The notes under the pieces are model-generated. The model had not been told where the DNA came from. It did not search any database and saw nothing but the letters and a program-made list of their open reading frames with translations. Positions 1 through 6,693 of a stretch of 12,383 nucleotides of DNA are shown one piece after another. Source of the stretch: JAICNG01 sp035765135 (lineage in GTDB: Bacteria > Gemmatimonadota > Gemmatimonadetes > Gemmatimonadales > Gemmatimonadaceae); contig DASTYE010000326.1 of the NCBI GenBank assembly GCA_035765135.1, positions 1 to 12,383 on the forward strand. The letters run 5' to 3'. Position 1 is the first letter of the stretch. The number at the start of each line of letters is the position of its first letter. The translations under genes were made by a program, and so were the position numbers.

Positions 1-206
1 TGGCATCAAGAACGGAGGGGCTCTGCGGATGAGGCGGATTGGGCGGATGCCTCGGATCGCGCCCTCGCACGACCAACTCTCCCCGCGCCACCACAAAACA
101 ACGATTGCTTTGGTGGGCGTAGAGGAGGGTTCAATGCACGAGGAGAGATCAGAGCAATCAGCCCCATCCGCCTCATCCGCAGAGCCCCTCCGTTCTTGAT
201 GCCAGC
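1..206. repeat. ~207-bp palindromic MITE-like element, copy A (left tip outside window)
   Basis: The first 39 bases are the exact reverse complement of positions 166-204, and pairing continues with a few mismatches for about 19 more bases on each side. The arms enclose a core of about 90 bp. The outer tip reads TGGCATCAAGAACGGAGGGG; comparison with copy B (5310-5516) shows that the full tip is GCTGGCATCAAG, so about two bases lie outside the window. Arms and core are both shared with copy B in the same orientation, including a CAAAA-CAAC-AT-GCTTT stretch and GAGGAGGG. No open reading frame of interest lies inside. It sits directly after the stop of the minus-strand gene at 229, so it could also fold as a transcript-end hairpin. 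I read it as a non-autonomous mobile or intergenic repeat family; no transposase or clear target duplication is visible. Confidence 0.85.
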
Positions 207-228
207 TTAAGAAAGTCTCGTGAGGCTC

Positions 229-687
229 CTACGGATCAATCGGCGGCGCCTCGTTCGCCAGACCGATCCCGAAACCACCGTACTTGCCGTCCGGCGTCAA
301 CACGATCCTGAACAGCACCGCGCTCGGCGCCAGCTGGAACTCGGAGGTCCGCCAGTACTGGTACTGACCGTTGCGGCGCACCACCTTCTCTTCGATGACC
401 TTGAGCTCGTTGCCGCCGCGGACGGCGAGCCTCTCGACGAAACGCGTGAGCTCCATCCTCACCGTGTCTGCATTGGAGCCGGGCCCCATGTTCGCCGTCA
501 CGCTGTCGAGCTGATTGGCGAGAATCCAGTTCGCGATGGTGCGGCCAGCGACGACGAGATCCGTTGTCGGTGGTGGTGGCATACGTTTGACGTCGGCACT
601 GGCCGTCACGGGTGCGTCCGACTGTGCGTCGACGCTCGCAACGCTCAGAACGAGCGCGAGGATGACTAACGCGGGGCGAAAGGACAT
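229..687 (-). CDS. Small secreted protein, possibly DUF3887-like
   Basis: A 152-residue protein with a clear Sec signal peptide (MSFRPALVILALVLSVASVDAQ, residues 1-22 with an alanine-rich end near 20-22), so it is probably periplasmic or secreted. The reading frame extends upstream to 894, but I chose the ATG at 687 because it gives the signal peptide and has an AGAGG ribosome site 5 nt upstream (complement of 693-697). After a proline-rich linker (37-40), residues 45-145 look like one small alpha+beta domain: a helix ANWILANQLDSVTANM, a second helix with RFVERL, then strands around YQYWRTSEFQL and VLFRIVLTPDGKYGGFGI. This layout resembles DUF3887/NTF2-like folds, in which a secreted domain ends in a 'DxDGKIxGL'-type strand, but the match is by eye. 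No catalytic residues are recognisable and the function is unknown. It is not co-directional with any neighbour. Confidence 0.75.
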   Translation of the reverse strand: MSFRPALVILALVLSVASVDAQSDAPVTASADVKRMPPPPTTDLVVAGRTIANWILANQLDSVTANMGPGSNADTVRMELTRFVERLAVRGGNELKVIEEKVVRRNGQYQYWRTSEFQLAPSAVLFRIVLTPDGKYGGFGIGLANEAPPIDP

Positions 688-757
688 ACAGACCTCTGGT
701 TGGTGGGGGTGGCGACCGTACGAGAGGACCCCTTTTTCAGTTTCGCTTTGGAGATAA

Positions 758-845
758 CGAGGAATGACGACAAAGGAGTGAGGAATTTCATTGAGTGTTT
801 TTGCCCAATCCAGCTTCCTCATTCCTCGATCCTGTTTCCTCATTC
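758..845. repeat. Short intergenic inverted/direct repeats (GAGGAATGA type)
   Basis: CGAGGAATGA at 758-767 is the exact reverse complement of TCATTCCTCG at 819-828. TGAGGAA at 779-785 is complementary to TTCCTCA at 815-821. TTCCTCATTC occurs as a direct repeat at 815-824 and 836-845. Together they fill the divergent gap between the secreted-protein gene and the glycosylase gene, where the promoters of both must lie. I could not pick out a convincing -35/-10 pair. Confidence 0.55.
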
Positions 846-854
846 GCCCTCTGA

Positions 855-1742
855 ATGCCTGAGCTCCCCGACATCCTCGCGTACATCGAGGCATTGACGC
901 CCCGCGTCGTTGGGCAGCCCATCGAGCGCGTTCGACTCCTCAGTCCGTTCCTGTTGCGAACTGTCGATCCACCGTTGTCAGAGATCGAAGGCAAGCACGT
1001 GCGCGAGGTCGATCGGCTCGGCAAACGGATTCTGTTCGAGCTCGATGATGATCTGCGTCTCGTCATTCATTTGATGATCGCGGGCCGCCTCCGCTGGCGG
1101 CCGCGCGACGGGAAGCTCTTCGGCCGGATGACGCTCGCGGCGTTCGACTTCCCGACGGGAACGCTCGCGCTCACGGAGGCCGGGACGAAACGGCGCGCGT
1201 CGATGCATCTCGTGCGAGGAGACGCCGCGCTCGATCCGTTTCGACGCAGTGGGCTCAACGTGCTCGAGACCAGCGAAGACCAGTTTGCCGAGCGGCTGCG
1301 ATCGGAGAGCCACACGCTCAAGCGGGCGCTCACCGATCCACGGCTCTTCGATGGGATCGGGAACGCCTACTCCGATGAGATACTCCACCGCGCCCGACTG
1401 TCCCCGCTGCAGCTCACGCGCCGCCTCGACGACGCGGGAGTGAAGCGGCTGTATCAGAGCATTCAGTCGGTACTCCGCGAGTGGATCGACCGGCTCGGCG
1501 CCGAGTCTCGTGAGGCGTTCCCCGAGAAAGTGACCGCGTTCCGTGAAGGGATGGCCGTCCACGGCCGTTTCAAGCAGCCCTGCCCGGTGTGCGGCGTGCC
1601 GGTGCAGCGCATACGTTATGCGGACAACGAGACCAACTACTGTCCGCGATGCCAAACGGAGGGACGCCTGCTCGCTGACCGCGCGATGTCGAGATTGCTC
1701 AAGGAAGACTGGCCGAGAACGCTCGAGGAGCTGGAGTCGTGA
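855..1742 (+). CDS. mutM: Formamidopyrimidine-DNA glycosylase (Fpg/Nei family)
   Basis: A 295-residue base-excision-repair enzyme of the Fpg/MutM family, which removes oxidised purines such as 8-oxoguanine and cuts the strand by beta/delta elimination. The N-terminus is MPELPD, giving the catalytic Pro2 and Glu3; the hairpin lysine is in LGKRILF (Lys57). The helix-two-turn-helix is visible around residues 150-184 with the DGIGNAYSDEIL signature. A C-terminal zinc finger has four cysteines in CX2CX16CX2C spacing (243, 246, 263, 266). The position five residues before Cys263, usually the phosphate-contacting arginine in Fpg, is Asn258, and the protein carries about 29 residues after the finger. 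It is therefore a divergent subfamily and substrate range may differ; the family assignment itself is secure. The ATG at 855 gives the required Pro-Glu start although no Shine-Dalgarno is visible. The stop overlaps the next gene's GTG by 4 bp. Confidence 0.93.
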   Translation: MPELPDILAYIEALTPRVVGQPIERVRLLSPFLLRTVDPPLSEIEGKHVREVDRLGKRILFELDDDLRLVIHLMIAGRLRWRPRDGKLFGRMTLAAFDFPTGTLALTEAGTKRRASMHLVRGDAALDPFRRSGLNVLETSEDQFAERLRSESHTLKRALTDPRLFDGIGNAYSDEILHRARLSPLQLTRRLDDAGVKRLYQSIQSVLREWIDRLGAESREAFPEKVTAFREGMAVHGRFKQPCPVCGVPVQRIRYADNETNYCPRCQTEGRLLADRAMSRLLKEDWPRTLEELES

Positions 1743-3217
1743 CGGCCGCGTCGAGCGCGGTCACTCCTGAGCGCTTCCTGGACGAGCGAGGGCTGCTCGA
1801 GCAGGCATTCTCGCGTGCGGCCGGAACGCCCATCGTCACCGGAAACCGAATTCGGCTCCTGCGTGATGCGGCCGAGAACTATCCAGCATGGCTGGAGGCG
1901 ATCGCGAGCGCGCGGCAGACGATTCACTTCGAGACCTACATCATCTGGGATGACAAACAGGGAGCGATCTTCGCCGATGCGCTGACGGCCAGGGCGCGCG
2001 AAGGGGTGCGCGTCCGCGTGCTCTACGACTGGCTCGGCGCCATCGGGAAGACGCCACGGCGGTTCTGGGATGCCATGCTCCGTGCCGGCGCCGATGTGCG
2101 GGCGTTCAATCCGCCGCACCTCGCCAGCCCGTTAGGCTGGATTCACCGCGACCATCGAAAGGCTCTGACTGTGGACGGCGAGGTCGCGTTCATCGCCGGC
2201 CTGTGCGTGGGACAACAGTGGGTCGGTTCCCCCGAGCAAGGGGTGCCACCGTGGCGGGACACCGGTGTCGAGCTCCGTGGTCCGGCCGTCGAGGCAGTGG
2301 AGCGAGCGTTTGCGCGCACGTGGGCGACGGCGGGGTCGTCAGGCATTGATGGTCAGATCGAAATCCCGGCTCGGGCTCCCGCAGGTGACGTCACCGTTCG
2401 CGTCATCGCCAGCGAGCCGTGGACGACGGGCATGATGCGCCTCGAGCAGCTCATGGCCGCTGCGGCGCGAGAACGCCTGTGGATCACCGACGCGTACTTC
2501 GCCGGTACACCCGACTACGTTCAGGCCCTTCGATCTGCGGCGCTGGACGGCGTGGATGTCAGGCTGCTCGTTCCCGGCACGACGGATATTCCACTCGTGC
2601 AGGCGTTGTCGCGCGTCGGCTACCGGCCGCTTCTCGAGGCGGGCATTCGCGTCTTCGAGTGGCGCGGGTCGATGATGCACGCCAAGACCGCTGTCACCGA
2701 TGACCGGTGGGCGCGGGTTGGGTCGAGCAACCTCAACGTCGCGAGCTGGATCGGCAACTGGGAGATCGACGTCGCCGTGGACGATCCGGAATTCGGGAAA
2801 GCCATGTCGGCGATGTATCTCGAGGACCTCGCCAACTCCACGGAGATCGTGCTGAGCGAGGCGCGGGTGGCGGATCGTCGTCGGTTTCCGAGATGGCCTC
2901 ACACGTCGCGGCGTACCTTCGGGAGCGCTGGGCGAATCGCGGCGGGCGCGGTACGCATCGGGCACACGGCGAGTGCCATGTTCACCGAGCGTCGAGTGCT
3001 CGGAAGCGCTGAAGCGCGCGTGGTGGCGATCGTCGGTCTCGCGTGTGTGGCGCTCGCGGCATTGATACTTCTCTGGCCGCGCCTGCTCACGATTCCTTTC
3101 GCGCTCGTACTCGCCTGGATCGGTGTTTCAGCGCTGGTGAAGGCACGCTCGCTGCGGCGAGAGCGGGAAGAGCGCGGGAAGGGGCGACAGCGCGTGGTCG
3201 AAGCCGGTTCCGACTAG
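1739..3217 (+). CDS. Phospholipase D / cardiolipin synthase-like membrane protein
   Basis: A 492-residue member of the PLD superfamily with two HKD motifs. The first is HRKALTVDGEVAFIAG (His139, Lys141, Asp146); the second is HAKTAVTDDRWARVGSSN (His314, Lys316, Asp321), a textbook HxKx4Dx6GSxN. Cardiolipin synthases of this type join two phosphatidylglycerols at the membrane, and the spacing and the HFETYIIWDD segment (63-72) fit that family. Two oddities: the first motif has Ala153 where a glycine is usual and lacks the following Asn, and the hydrophobic segments are at the C-terminus (about 427-446 and 448-467) instead of the N-terminal pair of ClsA. The start is GTG in a GTGA overlap with the upstream glycosylase stop, which suggests translational coupling. 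It ends 9 bp before the convergent oxidase gene. The substrate could be another phospholipid; a nuclease role is less likely given the membrane segments. Confidence 0.85.
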   Translation: MTAASSAVTPERFLDERGLLEQAFSRAAGTPIVTGNRIRLLRDAAENYPAWLEAIASARQTIHFETYIIWDDKQGAIFADALTARAREGVRVRVLYDWLGAIGKTPRRFWDAMLRAGADVRAFNPPHLASPLGWIHRDHRKALTVDGEVAFIAGLCVGQQWVGSPEQGVPPWRDTGVELRGPAVEAVERAFARTWATAGSSGIDGQIEIPARAPAGDVTVRVIASEPWTTGMMRLEQLMAAAARERLWITDAYFAGTPDYVQALRSAALDGVDVRLLVPGTTDIPLVQALSRVGYRPLLEAGIRVFEWRGSMMHAKTAVTDDRWARVGSSNLNVASWIGNWEIDVAVDDPEFGKAMSAMYLEDLANSTEIVLSEARVADRRRFPRWPHTSRRTFGSAGRIAAGAVRIGHTASAMFTERRVLGSAEARVVAIVGLACVALAALILLWPRLLTIPFALVLAWIGVSALVKARSLRREREERGKGRQRVVEAGSD

Positions 3218-3226
3218 CTTCGCCGA

Positions 3227-5224
3227 CTATTCCCGAACGACGAGGGAAATGACCGTCGTCAGGCGCGGCGGACGTGTTGGGGGATTGGTGCGCAGCGCCG
3301 CGAGCCGGGTCCCGATGTCCGAAGGCCCGACGAAGCTCAAGGCCAGCGAGTCGCCGCGCTCCGCCATCACCTCGAAGTCGTACGTTTCGCCCGGGTGAAC
3401 GAGCACCGTGGCCGGGCCGGGCCCAGCCTGATGCGAGGGGAGATCCGCGCCATCCTTGGCCAGTGGGCGCCAGCGCGCCAGCGCGCTTCCCGACTTCAGC
3501 TCCACCGTGCGCGTTTCGAGCGGTGAAACGTTGATGAAGCGGAACCGGTACGCCACTCCGTCCCGGAGCTCGATAGGCGGCGGGCTGGCCGAGCCATTCA
3601 CGACCGCGGGCGCATCATCGAGCGGCCCCCCCATCCCAATGACGAAGGTGTGCTCCGCGCTGTCCGGCGGGGCGTTCGAGGGGAGCACCAGCAGCGCACC
3701 GTAGAGTCCCGAGGCGAGCGTCACGCCTTCGCTGACGTGCGTGTGGTACATGAAGGTCCCGGCCCGTGGAGGCGTTAGGCGCACCACGAACGAGTCGCCT
3801 GGCGCGACGGCCGGCGCCACTCGCTTCCCCCACCCGCTCCACCCTCCGACGCCGTCGTAGATGCTCTCCAGCTCGATGCCGTGCCAGTGGATCGTCGTCG
3901 TGTGCCGGGCGGCGTTGATGACGGTGATTTCCGTCGGCTCCCTCTGATGCAGCGTGAGCGTCGAGCTGAGGGGTCGAATCGAATCGGCCCTGGGCGGCGT
4001 TGGACCTTCCTGGAGCACGTAGCTATACGCGGGCCGATCACCGTACACGTTGGCGCGCTCGGTGATGAAGAGCCTCAGCGAACGACGGGCCGTCTCGTGC
4101 CGAACCGGCGCCTCGGGCCTGACGGGCGCCACTCGAATGCCGGTGACGAGCCCCGCCATTCCACGCTCGGCGTGATCGTGGCTCGCGCTGGCGCGCGGAG
4201 CGCCGAGGCGCATCGTCTCGGTGATGTGCGTGACGAGATGGCAGTGGAAGAGCCAGTTGCCGGGACGCGTCGGCACCCAGGTCATGCGCATCGTCGTCCC
4301 CGGCACCATCCACTCGGTCACGGCGGCCCTGATCTGGATGGGTGCGTAGGTCGTATCGCGCCGCCCGTCCCCGCGCGCGGTCACATCGAAGTAGAAGCCG
4401 TGCAGATGCATCGGGTGTGGATAGCCGCTCGCGTTGATCACGCGCCACCGCACCGTATCACCGACGGTGTACGAGAGGCGCTCGTTATGCGGCCAGGCGA
4501 GCCCGTTCACGGTCACGGTCAGCCATTTGTCCTTCACGATCATCTCGCGACGAAGCACCAGATCGGCTTCGTCGGATTTGGCGCCGCGTCCGGAGAGCGT
4601 GTCCGACCACGATGAGATGAAGAGGACACGTTCACGGTCGGGCCTGGCGCCGGCGGAATCGATGATGAAAGCACCAGCGAGCCCGGCGTCGATGCGGCCG
4701 GGCATGCGAGCCGGGGTGGGGAACGATTCAGTGCGCGCCCAATACAGGTAGGTGCCGGGGACGTCTGCCCGAAGGCGCAGCTCCTCGCTGGCCCCCGGTG
4801 CGATCACGACCGAATCGGCGTCACGGTCGTGATTGTGAAGACCGTGCACGCGAAGCGGCGTCATCAGCGTATTGAGCAGAGTGATGCGCATGTCCGTGCC
4901 GACCGGCACGCGGATCATCGGCCCGGGAACCGCCGCTGGGCGCCCAGCTTCGGCGAACGCGTACACCGGAATGCCGGGCCCTGAGGGCCCCTCCGGATGC
5001 CACATCGCTTCTCGCGCCTCGAGGCGGAGGGTCAGAACTCCATCGCGGAGACGACCGGCCGGCGTGCGATTGTCGTTGGCAACGGCGCGCTCCGCCGTAC
5101 CCCGCGGGGCGAGGGCATACGCCGCGTGGTACGACCCGGTCGAGACACCGAGCGCGAGCAGGAGGCCCGCGACCGACGCAAGGAGACGAGTGTTTGTTGG
5201 AAAGCGGGACGGCTTCGTCGCCAT
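3227..5224 (-). CDS. Secreted multicopper oxidase with inverted motif order
   Basis: A 665-residue exported copper oxidase. The signal peptide is residues 1 to about 37 (basic start, then LLASVAGLLLALGV). I start at the ATG at 5224 because the 32 residues upstream lack signal character and begin inside a repeat element; no strong ribosome site is visible. Four cupredoxin-like domains are inferred. Domain 1 (about 60-190) has VPGPMIRV and a histidine cluster at 127-132 (HGLHNH), but its second motif reads YLYWAR (159-164) with no histidine pair. Domain 2 (about 225-345) carries HPMHLHG (270-276) and HCHLVTHITETM (327-338), i.e. the type 1 Cys, His and axial Met plus half of the trinuclear site. 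Domain 3 (about 415-515) carries HWHG (446-449) and HTH (494-496), the other half. Domain 4 (about 540-660) has no copper motif. All ten-odd ligands of a working oxidase are present, but the C-terminal-type motifs precede the N-terminal-type ones. Substrate unknown: phenols, metal ions or Cu(I) are possible. Confidence 0.88.
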   Translation of the reverse strand: MATKPSRFPTNTRLLASVAGLLLALGVSTGSYHAAYALAPRGTAERAVANDNRTPAGRLRDGVLTLRLEAREAMWHPEGPSGPGIPVYAFAEAGRPAAVPGPMIRVPVGTDMRITLLNTLMTPLRVHGLHNHDRDADSVVIAPGASEELRLRADVPGTYLYWARTESFPTPARMPGRIDAGLAGAFIIDSAGARPDRERVLFISSWSDTLSGRGAKSDEADLVLRREMIVKDKWLTVTVNGLAWPHNERLSYTVGDTVRWRVINASGYPHPMHLHGFYFDVTARGDGRRDTTYAPIQIRAAVTEWMVPGTTMRMTWVPTRPGNWLFHCHLVTHITETMRLGAPRASASHDHAERGMAGLVTGIRVAPVRPEAPVRHETARRSLRLFITERANVYGDRPAYSYVLQEGPTPPRADSIRPLSSTLTLHQREPTEITVINAARHTTTIHWHGIELESIYDGVGGWSGWGKRVAPAVAPGDSFVVRLTPPRAGTFMYHTHVSEGVTLASGLYGALLVLPSNAPPDSAEHTFVIGMGGPLDDAPAVVNGSASPPPIELRDGVAYRFRFINVSPLETRTVELKSGSALARWRPLAKDGADLPSHQAGPGPATVLVHPGETYDFEVMAERGDSLALSFVGPSDIGTRLAALRTNPPTRPPRLTTVISLVVRE

Positions 5225-5309
5225 TGCCCGAGCTTGGATGGGAGGACACGAAAGTTCGCTGACCGCGGAAGGCCTCGCAAGGCAGTTTGGCCCCCAAGGC
5301 GGGCGTAGG

Positions 5310-5516
5310 GCTGCCATCAAGAACGAAGGGCCTATACGGATGAGGCGGACTGGGCAGATTCTTCGGATCGCTCCACGCGCCGACAGCTCTCCTCGCGCGA
5401 GCCAAAATCAACAATCGCTTTTCGCACGTGGAGGAGGGCTGAACGCGCCTGGGCCGGATCAGCCTGATCCGCCCAATCCGCCTCATCCGCAGCGCCCCTC
5501 CGTTCTTGATGCCAGC
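5310..5516. repeat. ~207-bp palindromic MITE-like element, copy B
   Basis: The left arm starts GCTGCCATCAAGAACG at 5310 and the right arm ends CGTTCTTGATGCCAGC at 5516; about three quarters of 60 arm positions pair. The right arm is nearly the same as that of copy A (1-206), and the core (a CAAAATCAACAATCGCTTTT stretch near 5400-5420, then GTGGAGGAGGG) also matches copy A in the same orientation. The left arm has drifted more than the right. The element lies between the divergent oxidase and nirK genes, so it separates or modifies their promoters. Confidence 0.82.
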
Positions 5517-5542
5517 CCTGCGCAGCCTGCGTTAACCCGGCC

Positions 5543-5561
5543 CGTAGGGGAATCCCCGACG
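5543..5561. promoter_or_regulatory. 19-bp dyad, candidate operator
   Basis: CGTAGGGGAATCCCCGACG is symmetric about its central A with eight of nine pairs matching. It lies 115 bp upstream of the nirK start and outside the repeat element. Its length and symmetry suit a dimeric regulator such as the MarR protein at the end of the operon, but that link is only inference. It could also be the tip of a larger weak hairpin, since GCCTGC (5525-5530) and GCAGGC (5565-5570) flank it. Confidence 0.35.
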
Positions 5562-5631
5562 CGGGCAGGCGTACTCCCGCACGAACGTTCCACACTTCGC
5601 CCGACCGAGAAAGCATCGGCTCCGAAGCAAT

Positions 5632-5660
5632 TTGGCTGGTAAGTAAACCACGTCAGCCAA
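5632..5660. promoter_or_regulatory. Inverted repeat just upstream of the nirK ribosome site
   Basis: TTGGCTG (5632-5638) and CAGCCAA (5654-5660) are exact reverse complements separated by 15 nt, ending 4 nt before the AGGAG ribosome site. As DNA it could be a protein-binding site; as RNA a 7-bp hairpin in the leader. The TTGGC-GCCAA form resembles no site I can name. Confidence 0.35.
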
Positions 5661-5664
5661 CTTC

Positions 5665-5669
5665 AGGAG
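5665..5669 (+). promoter_or_regulatory. Ribosome binding site of the nirK-like gene
   Basis: AGGAG, 6 nt before the ATG at 5676. It is the strongest Shine-Dalgarno in the window, and it heads an operon whose next genes mostly lack one, so they probably rely on coupled re-initiation. Confidence 0.7.
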
Positions 5670-5675
5670 ATATCA

Positions 5676-6692
5676 ATGCTTTCCGGCAAGCTCATTCCCT
5701 CGGCCCTCGCGGTTGTCGTCATGGGTGCTGGCGCGTTCGCGCTTACGGGCGCGCGCGGCGCGGCGTCGGTCGAGGTTGTCGATTTCGGCAAGACGGTCAC
5801 CGCGACGCGCCCCGCGTACGACGCGCGCGTTGCGCCGGTGTCCGATGCCCGCATCAAGGAGTTCATCATCCCGATCACCCACGACACGATCGAGATCGCC
5901 TCGGGGGTGAAGTACGAGGGATGGACCTTCGGTGGAACGGTCCCGGGTCCGGTGATCCGCGTCCGCGAAGGGGATCTGGTTCGCATCAAGGTCGTCAACA
6001 AGTCGCCGATGCCGCACTCGATCGACTTCCACTCGGCCCGCATTCCGGCGAACGTCGCGTATCGCTCGTTCAACCCCGGCGACTCGATCAGCTTCGAGTT
6101 CGTCGCTCGTGACCCTGGCGCCTACATGGTGCACTGCGGCACGCCACCGGTAACGATGCACATCATGCAGGGGATGTACTTCGCGATCATTGTCGATCCG
6201 AAGAGCGGGTGGGGTACCAAGGCCGACAAGGAGTTCGTGCTCGTGCAGAGCGAGTTCTACACGAAGAAGGACTCGATCACTGGTGCCGTGATCCCCGACT
6301 ACACCGGCGCGATGGCGAAGCAGGCCACCCAGGTGGTGTTCAATGGCCGTGCGTTCCAGTACAAGGACAACCCGCTCAACGTCGAAGTCGGAGATCGCGT
6401 CCGCTTCTTCGTGGTGAACGCGGGGCCCACCTTCCGGAGCGATTTCCACGTCGTCGGCGCGGTCTTTGATCGGGTTTACCCCGATGGCAATCCTCGGAAC
6501 GCCCTCGAGCGCGTGCAGACGCAGACGATCCCCGCCGGCGGCGGCGCGGTGTTCGAGACCGTGTTCGAAGAGGGTGCCAGCGGTGCCGGACTTTATCCGT
6601 TCGTGACGCACAGCTTCGCCGACGCCGAAAAGGGTGCGGTGGGGATCATCAAGGTCGGCGAGCCCACGCAGTTCGCCCACATGGATCACTGA
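5676..6692 (+). CDS. nirK: Copper-containing nitrite reductase (NirK/AniA type)
   Basis: A 338-residue exported two-domain cupredoxin protein, expected to reduce nitrite to nitric oxide in the periplasm as a homotrimer. The signal peptide covers about residues 1-30. Domain 1 has MPHSIDFH (His114 type 1, Asp117 catalytic, His119 type 2), then AYMVHCG (His153 type 2, Cys154 type 1) and MHIMQGMYF (His162 and Met167 type 1); the eight-residue Cys-His step matches AniA-type enzymes. Domain 2 has SDFHVVGAVFDRVYPDG with His258 at the catalytic histidine position, and FVTHSF with His312, the type 2 ligand donated to the neighbouring subunit. There is one His before Cys154 and no HCH pair, which argues against a two-domain laccase. 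A strong AGGAG precedes the ATG. The C-terminus ends in a short His/Met tail (AHMDH). It is the first gene of a six-gene operon. Nitrite as the real substrate is inferred from residues only. Confidence 0.85.
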   Translation: MLSGKLIPSALAVVVMGAGAFALTGARGAASVEVVDFGKTVTATRPAYDARVAPVSDARIKEFIIPITHDTIEIASGVKYEGWTFGGTVPGPVIRVREGDLVRIKVVNKSPMPHSIDFHSARIPANVAYRSFNPGDSISFEFVARDPGAYMVHCGTPPVTMHIMQGMYFAIIVDPKSGWGTKADKEFVLVQSEFYTKKDSITGAVIPDYTGAMAKQATQVVFNGRAFQYKDNPLNVEVGDRVRFFVVNAGPTFRSDFHVVGAVFDRVYPDGNPRNALERVQTQTIPAGGGAVFETVFEEGASGAGLYPFVTHSFADAEKGAVGIIKVGEPTQFAHMDH

Positions 6693-6693
6693 G

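Larger units (their letters stand above)
5225..5675. other. 451-bp divergent intergenic region between two copper-enzyme genes
   Basis: This gap must hold the promoters of the minus-strand multicopper oxidase and of the plus-strand nirK operon. It contains repeat copy B (5310-5516), a 19-bp dyad (5543-5561), a 7-bp inverted repeat (5632-5660) and the nirK ribosome site. No open reading frame here looks genuine. I did not find a TTGAT-N4-ATCAA FNR/NnrR-type box or a convincing sigma-70 promoter on either strand. Confidence 0.6.

Noticed and set aside
1..206. CRISPR array or integron attC-type site
   Set aside because: There is one palindrome per locus with a shared core, with no direct repeat-spacer series and no recombinase gene.
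688..894. N-terminal extension of the secreted protein to 894
   Set aside because: It would overlap the glycosylase start, has no domain character, and the internal ATG at 687 has a ribosome site and signal peptide.
978..1655. 225-codon open frame antisense to the glycosylase
   Set aside because: The glycosylase on the plus strand has its catalytic start and zinc finger; the antisense frame is Arg/Glu-rich and featureless.
3881..4615. 244-codon open frame on the plus strand opposite the multicopper oxidase
   Set aside because: The oxidase frame contains all copper motifs; the opposite frame is low-complexity Arg/Gly/His sequence with no start signal.
5225..5320. 32-residue N-terminal extension of the multicopper oxidase
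   Set aside because: It begins with TTG/ATG inside the palindromic repeat and would bury the signal peptide; the ATG at 5224 starts a normal one.
5676..6692. Two-domain laccase instead of nitrite reductase
   Set aside because: The trinuclear HCH pair is absent (single His before Cys154) and Asp117, His258 and His312 match the nitrite reductase active site.
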